From the NCBI GenBank assembly GCA_036380435.1, contig DASVES010000111.1, forward strand, positions 1 through 12,116: a stretch of DNA of 12,116 nt, given 5' to 3'. Each line of letters begins with the position of its first letter. The stretch's first letter is position 1. Both the position numbers and the translations under genes were made by a program. Shown piece after piece: positions 8,501 through 12,116 of the stretch. The DNA comes from DASQDT01 sp036380435. Lineage in GTDB: Bacteria > Acidobacteriota > Blastocatellia > Pyrinomonadales > Pyrinomonadaceae. The notes beneath the pieces were generated by a model. That model saw nothing but the letters and a program-made list of their open reading frames with translations, was not told the origin of the DNA and did not search any database.

Positions 8501-9315
8501 ATCGACTTGTGTCGGAGGAAGCCGAAGACGTTGCCGCGCACGTCGTTGGTGCCCGACTTGGTGACGACGTTGACGACGCCGCCCGACGTGCGCCCGAACT
8601 CCGGCGCGTAGGAGTTGGTGACGACCTGAAACTCCTGCACGGCCTCCTGCGAGACGGTCGAGCGCGAGGCGTTGACGGAGTTGTCTGTGTTGTCGGCGCC
8701 GTCAACCTGCACGAGGTTGGAGCGGCCGCGCTGGCCGCCGAAGTTAAGGCCCGAGGTGGGCGCCGGCCCGATGGGGCGGCCGTTGTCGCGCGTCACGGCC
8801 GAGGTCGTCAGCGTGAAGTTGATGTAATCGCGCTGGTTGATGGGGAGGTTGTCGATGCGCGTCTCGTCGATGGTGTTGGAGACGGCCGTGCGCGAGGTCT
8901 CGACAACTTCCGTCTCGGTCGTCACCGTGATCGACTCGGTGACGGCGCCGACTTCGAGCGCGAAGTCGAGGTCGGCCTGCTGGCCGACGGTGAGCGTCAC
9001 CGTGGGGTTGACCGACCTTTTGAAGTTGGCGGCCTCAATCGTCACCTCATATTCGCCCGGCGGCAGGTTCGTGATCTGGTAGAAGCCCTCGTCGTTGGTC
9101 GTGGTGTTGCGCTCGGTGTTGGTGGCGCTCTGGCGCGCCGTCACCGTGGCCCCGTTGACGACCGCGCCCTGCTGGTCGCGCACGAAGCCGCGCAGGTCGG
9201 CGGCGTTCGACTGTGACTGGGCGAAGGCCGTGCCCGTACAAAGAAGCGCAAACGCTGCGCTGAGCGCCAGACGGAAGGCGGCCGGGAGACACCGCCGAGA
9301 GGTGAACGCACGCAT
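5500..9315 (-). CDS. TonB-dependent receptor, Oar-like, with carboxypeptidase-regulatory-like domain
   Basis: 1271 residues from ATG 9315. It is an outer-membrane beta-barrel expected to import or bind a large substrate using TonB energy; the ligand is unknown. Residues 1-32 form a signal peptide (basic start, Ala/Leu core, cleavage after AFA). Residues ~40-120 are a CarboxypepD_reg-like beta-sandwich (ADLRGFVRDQQGAVVNGATV, then DEGFYQITNLPPGEYEVTIE). A plug domain follows, with NLPINQRDY, VQVDGADNTD and the GGVVNVVTKSGTN segment. The long barrel ends in the typical aromatic C-terminus (FGLKLNF). The mature protein's visible cysteines form two similar loops, CVPG...C at 805/815 and at 1163/1174. 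No clear TonB box is seen, as is common in Oar-like proteins. The start was chosen because AAGGAGA lies 9 bases upstream; the ATG at 9324 is too close to it, and the upstream extension to 9483 looks noncoding. The gene stands alone and converges on the sulfation cluster. Confidence 0.95.
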   Translation of the reverse strand: MRAFTSRRCLPAAFRLALSAAFALLCTGTAFAQSQSNAADLRGFVRDQQGAVVNGATVTARQSATNTERNTTTNDEGFYQITNLPPGEYEVTIEAANFKRSVNPTVTLTVGQQADLDFALEVGAVTESITVTTETEVVETSRTAVSNTIDETRIDNLPINQRDYINFTLTTSAVTRDNGRPIGPAPTSGLNFGGQRGRSNLVQVDGADNTDNSVNASRSTVSQEAVQEFQVVTNSYAPEFGRTSGGVVNVVTKSGTNDVRGNVFGFLRHKSIQARNPFAPIIDGDPNKKPPFTRAQYGVTLGGPFDRDRTFFFGAFEQRRRQESGFFNSDVGAGLTNTVTIGAPFLPFTQNFNGLSAAQATYTQGLLTQAGQAFAAGQTATGTALAGAAVQYATIASSGTNTALTGTNPLRSPGGAIPAGSVIGPRFFLSGAPVISSDIGFRPLNSLQRIFPIAEKTTFSSFRLDHRITDKHQLTGRFSYNPSDISGIQVESQNQSLGQNDFSRTGIQTLRDTSFVTSLTSTLSNTVVNEARFNFGRRNATFRSQNGEAVAFNITGTAFIGRELFSPVVRTETRYQWTDTINWVTGNHAFKFGGDVNFVAIPEALFELNFAGLFNFGGLTANTLAAFPGNAPSFTPVQQYGLGFPGSFIQGYGNPISKLKNRPLAAFAQDSWKIWPNFTLNYGVRYDIELTEQLDPVPFTDPLSGITLSANDILAAQDVLGVQQGFPRDKNNIAPRIGMAWDLGNDGKTVVRAAFGIFYDHPLLAAAFNSDIADAAQQQQSTLLQGSPSPTSLLNAVQVFQGTVCVPGAVRTPVCAGLPAGVSTPGVAPTAEYQFGRLRFNDQTFPGFGQLLPFTLPVAKDFVYAYANQGNLTVERRLSENMSLSASYLFVGAHHLPLPRDVNEIRQDLLIQNFNRYVPNRGPISFGDAVLASTGLFPTTLAPGTAFANPLVAGDTLVVVVPGLIVASPTRGRIVNPFAANFFRPSGPNYFLVRALTGLSPAAFNSLLAGSLATPTTVVSPFGDVNAQSSIGNSNYHAGNFEFKRRFSDNYQFLASYTWSHSIDDSSDLQTLLKPQNNRNLAGERADSLFDQRHRFVFSGVLTSPTSWRSGSGLHRFLADFVVAPIFEISSGRPFNILSGTDTNFDLQGTNERPSVTADGTLCVPGPTSDVPECRGPLPANGSLGRNRGITHSYMSLDLRVARNIHFGEHMRLEIIAEGFNLFNRFNEAAASPFFEDVRAFNQRDSRGRYFGRPTASFDPRQFQFGLKLNF

Positions 9316-9324
9316 GTTTTTCAT

Positions 9325-9331
9325 TCTCCTT
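9325..9331 (-). promoter_or_regulatory. ribosome binding site of the TonB-dependent receptor
   Basis: On the minus strand AAGGAGA sits 9 bases before ATG 9315 and directly abuts ATG 9324. The spacing favours 9315 (protein beginning MRAFTSRR). Confidence 0.7.
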
Positions 9332-9525
9332 GAAACAAAGGTCGAAGCTTTAATCACGAACGAGGCGAGACGCGCGCCCTCGCGCACGAAGCACGCCACG
9401 AGTGCCGGCCGTCCTCCGCTGGAAAGGCTTCGGAAGACTGCGCGGGTGAAGCAAACTGCGGCGCGCATCGGGAGCACGGTCAAATTTTACGCGCAAGAAG
9501 GAGGCTCAAAGGTTATTGCTTCCGG

Positions 9526-9559
9526 GCCGGACGCATGCGCCTCGGCGGGCGCGTCCGGC
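9526..9559. repeat. perfect 9-bp hairpin in the receptor leader region
   Basis: GCCGGACGC (9526-9534) is exactly complementary to GCGTCCGGC (9551-9559) across a 16-base loop. The loop side also holds the small palindrome CGCATGCG (9532-9539). No T-run follows on either strand, so it is not a standard intrinsic terminator. It could be an operator or an mRNA leader structure about 210 bases before the receptor start, or chance in GC-rich DNA. Confidence 0.35.
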
Positions 9560-9661
9560 GGCAATCTTCTAGGCCACGCTTATTTACAGCAAAACCGGTC
9601 TGTTGGCAAGAACCTTGTCGCGCCAGCCGCGCGCGTAGTTTCAAAACCTCGACGCCGGTCA

Positions 9662-9873
9662 TGTCCGTAGGGGCAGGGCTTGTCCGCGGCCCGCTCAACG
9701 ATGGAAGCAATTAACATGGATGGACAGGATTAACAGGATGAGATGATTTGAAATCTCAAATCTCCAATCTCCAATCTGAAATCTCAAATCAGCGCTTTCT
9801 TCATCCTCCCTATCCTGTCCATCCATGTTAATTCCTCTGTAGCTAAGGGCCGCGGACAATCCCTGCCTCTACA
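9662..9873. repeat. nested palindromic (MITE/REP-like) element, ~210 bp
   Basis: Outer arms 9666-9692 and 9847-9873 match as inverted repeats at 24 of 27 positions; the shared core includes TTGTCCGCGGCCC. Inside them, 9709-9730 and 9812-9833 are a perfect 22-bp inverted repeat, continuing with a further 7-bp match (AGGATGA). The centre is a heptamer array (9752-9786). The left inner arm also contains a direct 9-mer pair, ACAGGATTA and ACAGGATGA (9724-9741). It ends 15 bases from the stop of the FAD oxidoreductase gene and may terminate that transcript. It carries no gene. I see no clear target-site duplication. Confidence 0.85.
9752..9790. repeat. AATCTCN heptamer tandem array
   Basis: Five consecutive 7-base units (AATCTCA, AATCTCC, AATCTCC, AATCTGA, AATCTCA) plus a partial AATC occupy the centre of the nested palindrome. 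Copy number of such arrays usually varies by slippage between strains. Confidence 0.85.
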
Positions 9874-9888
9874 GTTTCGCAACGCGCC

Positions 9889-11097
9889 CTAAGTTCCGCG
9901 TGTCGCGCGGGCGATACGGCGGCGCGCCGGAGCGCTCGCGCCGAGCGCGAAGACGGCCATCTCGGCGAACGCGCGTGGGGCGAAGGCCGCCCGGCGCAGC
10001 CAGCCGCACAGACGCAGACGCGCCCCGAAACGCTCCTCGTAGCGCATGCGGTAGTCGCCGGCCAACTCGTCGAAGACCTTCTGGTGCCCGGCCCTCACGT
10101 CGCCGCGGCCGAGCCGGCGCGTGATGGCTTCGGCCGCGAGTTCGCCGCTCTCCAAAGCCATCAGCATTCCGCTCCCGGTGAACGGGTCGATGAAGGAGGC
10201 GGCGTCGCCGACGGCGAGCAGCCCCCGCGCCGGCGCCGGCTCGCGCCGTCCGAAGCCTTCGAGCGCGACGCTGAGCCACGCGGAAGCCGGGCGCGCGCCT
10301 TCGAGCGCGCGTGCGGCGCGGCGGTTCGTCATCAGCACCTCGCGCATGACGCGCTCGGGGTCGCTCCCACAGTCGCGCACGTCGGCGGCGCGCGCGATGA
10401 AACAGAGGTTGCTCAAATCCCCCTCGACCGGACTCAGGCCGCCGTAGCCGCCGCGGTAGAAGTAGATTTCGCACGCGCCCACACGGGCGCGTGCGCCCTC
10501 CAGATGGGCCTTGAAAGCGACGTGCGGCGCGCGCCCGCGCCTCGCAGCCGCGCCGCCCTCAACACTTCCCCTCTCGACGAAGCGCACGAGCGCGTGCGCC
10601 CTGCCCGTCGCGTCAACGGTCAACGCCGCGCGCCGCTCGACCGTCTCGCCTTCGACGTTCAGACGCACTCCGCACACGCGCCCTCCGTCTTCCATCACCA
10701 GACCGACGGCCTGCGCTCCCTCCAAAACTTCGACACCCACTTCTCTCGCACGCGCGAGTAGTTGCGCGTCCATCTCGGCGCGGCTCAGACCGAGCGCACG
10801 CTGTTCCTCACGACCGAGCCACGCGCTCGGCACGGCCGCGCTCCGGCCAGAGCGCGTGTAGAAAATCGTCTCGCCGACGGCGGCGCCGCCCGCGGCCGTC
10901 ATCCGCTCCGCCACGCCGAGCCGCGCGAAGTGTGCGAGGCATTCCGGCGAGATGAACTCGCCGCACAGCTTCGGGCGCGGGAACCGCTCGCGCTCGGCCA
11001 GAAGCACACGCGCGCCGCGCGCCGCCAGATGTATCCCGGCGCTCGCCCCCGCCGGCCCACCGCCGACGATCAACACGTCATAAGTTTCATTACTCAA
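9889..11097 (-). CDS. FAD-dependent oxidoreductase, geranylgeranyl reductase family
   Basis: 402 residues. DVLIVGGGPAGAS (residues 7-19) is the FAD-binding Rossmann GxGxxG motif, with E35 at the ribose-binding position. PRPKLCGE (40-47) is the conserved segment after it in the geranylgeranyl reductase/halogenase-like flavoprotein family. LLAVGDAASFIDPFTGSGML contains the second FAD motif, with D298. The protein is probably cytosolic or membrane-associated and reduces or oxidises a lipid, isoprenoid or polyketide-like substrate. Beside a methyltransferase and a beta-ketoacyl synthase, tailoring of an acyl or polyene product is the likely role. The start is a TTG at 11097, overlapping the upstream methyltransferase stop as TTGA; no ATG or GTG fits before the Rossmann motif, and the frame upstream of it is antisense-like. 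The palindromic element lies just downstream. Family assignment is firm; the substrate is unknown. Confidence 0.9.
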   Translation of the reverse strand: MSNETYDVLIVGGGPAGASAGIHLAARGARVLLAERERFPRPKLCGEFISPECLAHFARLGVAERMTAAGGAAVGETIFYTRSGRSAAVPSAWLGREEQRALGLSRAEMDAQLLARAREVGVEVLEGAQAVGLVMEDGGRVCGVRLNVEGETVERRAALTVDATGRAHALVRFVERGSVEGGAAARRGRAPHVAFKAHLEGARARVGACEIYFYRGGYGGLSPVEGDLSNLCFIARAADVRDCGSDPERVMREVLMTNRRAARALEGARPASAWLSVALEGFGRREPAPARGLLAVGDAASFIDPFTGSGMLMALESGELAAEAITRRLGRGDVRAGHQKVFDELAGDYRMRYEERFGARLRLCGWLRRAAFAPRAFAEMAVFALGASAPARRRIARATRGT

Positions 11098-11807
11098 TGC
11101 TTCGCGCTCGCGCTTAGAACCAGTCGGTAAGGAAAACGCCGTCTCACCTCCACCTCCGACAGACCCGCGCGCTCGGCCAGCCGGCGCAGCTCCGCGGGGA
11201 CGAAGCTTCGCAGGATGGAGAGCGCGCCGTCCGCGCGCACGAGCGGGCTGCGGAGGAAGAGGCGGGCGATTGTCGTGTAGAAGAGGTGTGCGACGCGGTG
11301 CCGGTGCAGATCGATGACGAAGACCCGGCGTCGAGCAACGCGCGACATCTCGCGCAGGAGCGCGATTAACGCCTCGTCGCGAAAGTGGTGTGTGAAGAGC
11401 GAGCACATCACGTAGTCGAACGCGCCGTCGGCGAATGGCATCCGCAAAGCGTCGGCGCGCACGGCGCGAATCTCTTTGAACTCCGCGGACTCTTCAAGGA
11501 CGGCGCGGGCCGCGCGCGCGTTCAACTCAAGGCCAACGAGCCGCGCAACACGTTTCTCTCCCCTCGCCCACAGGCTGGTTGCGCGCAGCAATTCGCCCGA
11601 GCCTGCGCCCACGTCGAGCAACGAAAACTCCGTCAGGCCGTCGCGGTCGATGGCGGCGAGTACGGAGCGACGGAGCGCGTGCGCGTCGCCGAGCCAGCGG
11701 TTGACGCGGCGCAGCTCGACGAGACAGTCCTCGTATTCCTCGCTCGTATAGTCGCCCGTGTCGAGTCGCTCAAGCTCGTTGCTTCGCTCGTGGAAGTTGG
11801 GGAACAT
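11094..11807 (-). CDS. class I SAM-dependent methyltransferase
   Basis: 237 residues from ATG 11807. Motif I is LLDVGAGSGELL (63-74), with D65 and the G67-x-G69-x-G71 loop binding SAM. A strand with an acidic end (VGLELNARAARAVL) follows, then VRADALRMPFADGAFDYVMC, the Methyltransf_11-type motif II/post-II region, and FTHHF. An N-terminal helical segment (about 20-45, containing LRRVNRWLGDAHAL) precedes the Rossmann core. It probably methylates a small lipid or polyketide intermediate made by this operon. It shares the TTGA overlap with the FAD oxidoreductase, so the two are translationally coupled. A 189-base gap containing a palindrome separates it from the ketosynthase upstream. No obvious ribosome binding site precedes the ATG. 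An O- versus C-methyltransferase role cannot be told from sequence. Confidence 0.88.
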   Translation of the reverse strand: MFPNFHERSNELERLDTGDYTSEEYEDCLVELRRVNRWLGDAHALRRSVLAAIDRDGLTEFSLLDVGAGSGELLRATSLWARGEKRVARLVGLELNARAARAVLEESAEFKEIRAVRADALRMPFADGAFDYVMCSLFTHHFRDEALIALLREMSRVARRRVFVIDLHRHRVAHLFYTTIARLFLRSPLVRADGALSILRSFVPAELRRLAERAGLSEVEVRRRFPYRLVLSASAKH

Positions 11808-11850
11808 CTGGGACGGCCGCGTTCTTCGTTGTTGAGTGTGACGAAAGGTA

Positions 11851-11942
11851 ACTCACCGCAGAGGCGCGGAGGACGCGGAGGGGGCGCAGAGAGATTCAAC
11901 GCTCCGCGTAATCTCTGCGTCCTCCGCGCCTCTGCGGTGAGT
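11851..11942. repeat. intergenic inverted repeat with perfect 26-bp arms (CGCRGAGG-type units)
   Basis: Bases 11851-11876 are exactly complementary, inverted, to 11917-11942, with a 40-base spacer. The left half is a degenerate tandem series of CGCAGAGG-like units starting at 11857, 11865, 11874 and 11885, and the right half holds inverted units. A second pairing (11885-11896 with 11910-11919) is possible in the centre. The element lies between the ketosynthase stop and the methyltransferase start and could pause or terminate transcription there. It resembles a very common dispersed intergenic repeat type in bacteria. Confidence 0.88.
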
Positions 11943-11996
11943 CGCCGTCGCCCAGACACTCAAGACTATTTCCACCCTCAAGATCGGACACGCGTC

Positions 11997-12116
11997 TCAA
12001 ATCTTCTCCAGCACGAGCGCGCTGTTCTTCGAGCCGAAGCCGATGCAGTTGCAGAGCGCGACGCGCACGCGCCCCTCGCGTGCGCGGTTGGGCACGTAGT
12101 CGAGGTCGCACGCGGG
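11997..12116 (-). CDS. C-terminus of a beta-ketoacyl-ACP synthase (FabF-like), cut by window edge
   Basis: The last 39 codons are visible, reading from the right edge to a TGA at 11997-11999. The sequence contains CDLDYVPNRAREGRVRVAL, then CNCIGFGSKN and SALVLEKI. This matches the end of KAS II/FabF-type condensing enzymes (D-x-D-Y-V-P-N-x-A-R-E, then N-S-F-G-F-G-G-x-N and a final valine-rich strand). The enzyme condenses malonyl-ACP with an acyl chain in fatty-acid or polyketide synthesis. The usual GFGG loop reads GFGS here, and two cysteines flank the Asn before it. The catalytic Cys-His-His residues lie outside the window. Its position just upstream of a methyltransferase and flavoprotein suggests a specialised synthase rather than the housekeeping FabF. 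The strand and frame are certain; the subtype is inferred. Confidence 0.85.
   Translation of the reverse strand, partial: PACDLDYVPNRAREGRVRVALCNCIGFGSKNSALVLEKI

Larger units (their letters stand above)
9316..9661. other. noncoding leader/promoter region upstream of the receptor
   Basis: About 345 bases with no convincing gene on either strand; frames crossing it are rich in Arg/Ala/Ser and lack domain-like sequence. It should contain the receptor promoter. AT-rich patches occur near 9481-9490 and 9580-9595, but I cannot fix a -35/-10 pair with confidence: on the minus strand TTTGAG and TAAAAT are separated by only 15 bases. A perfect 9-bp hairpin lies at 9526-9559. Confidence 0.5.

Noticed and set aside
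7900..9216. 438-codon open frame on the + strand opposite the receptor
   Set aside because: Its translation is Arg/Ala/Gly/Val-rich and repetitive with no domain motifs. It mirrors the codon bias of the well-supported receptor gene on the other strand.
9316..9483. 56-residue N-terminal extension of the receptor
   Set aside because: It would put the signal peptide in the interior of the protein, and the AAGGAGA site points to ATG 9315.
9752..9790. CRISPR-like array
   Set aside because: The units are contiguous 7-mers with no spacers, and no cas gene is present.
11098..11406. N-terminal extension of the FAD oxidoreductase frame
   Set aside because: It overlaps the coding sequence of the methyltransferase on the same strand and shows no homology. 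The Rossmann motif begins right after the TTG at 11097.

Overview
The window is GC-rich DNA with a strong G/C bias at third codon positions, which creates many long antisense shadow frames. Gene content suggests an Acidobacteriota-like soil or sediment bacterium, possibly of the Blastocatellia. The main reasons are a very large Oar-type TonB-dependent receptor with an N-terminal carboxypeptidase-regulatory-like domain, and abundant dispersed intergenic repeats. The taxonomic assignment is inference, since no rRNA or marker gene is present.

Region 1 (about 1-5190, + strand) looks like part of a sulfated-glycan locus. It holds the tail of an unrecognised protein, a sulfotransferase (ATGA overlap), a fused ATP sulfurylase/APS kinase that makes PAPS, a second and different sulfotransferase, and a glycosyltransferase-like protein. 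PAPS supply, sulfate transfer and sugar transfer are thus encoded side by side. The glycosyltransferase runs at its 3' end into a degenerate fragment (from about 5190) that resembles the C-terminal tail of a large serine recombinase. This looks like the scar of a lost mobile element.

Region 2 (5500-9315, - strand) is one gene: a 1271-residue TonB-dependent/Oar-like outer-membrane receptor with a signal peptide and a good ribosome binding site. About 570 bases without a gene lie between its start and the next gene's stop. They hold a 9-bp hairpin and a roughly 210-bp nested palindromic repeat.

Region 3 (9889-12116, - strand) reads, in transcription order, as the C-terminus of a FabF-like beta-ketoacyl-ACP synthase (cut by the window edge), a SAM methyltransferase, and a geranylgeranyl-reductase-family FAD oxidoreductase. 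The last two overlap as TTGA. This looks like the end of a fatty-acid/polyketide-type specialised lipid or pigment operon. The product is unknown.

Three intergenic gaps each carry a different inverted-repeat element built from short tandem units: TTAGCTN heptamers, ACAGGATKA 9-mers plus AATCTCN heptamers, and CGCRGAGG-like units. I did not recognise a wholly new system. The most interesting points are the compact PAPS/sulfotransferase locus, the shared architecture of the three palindromic elements, and the recombinase scar.
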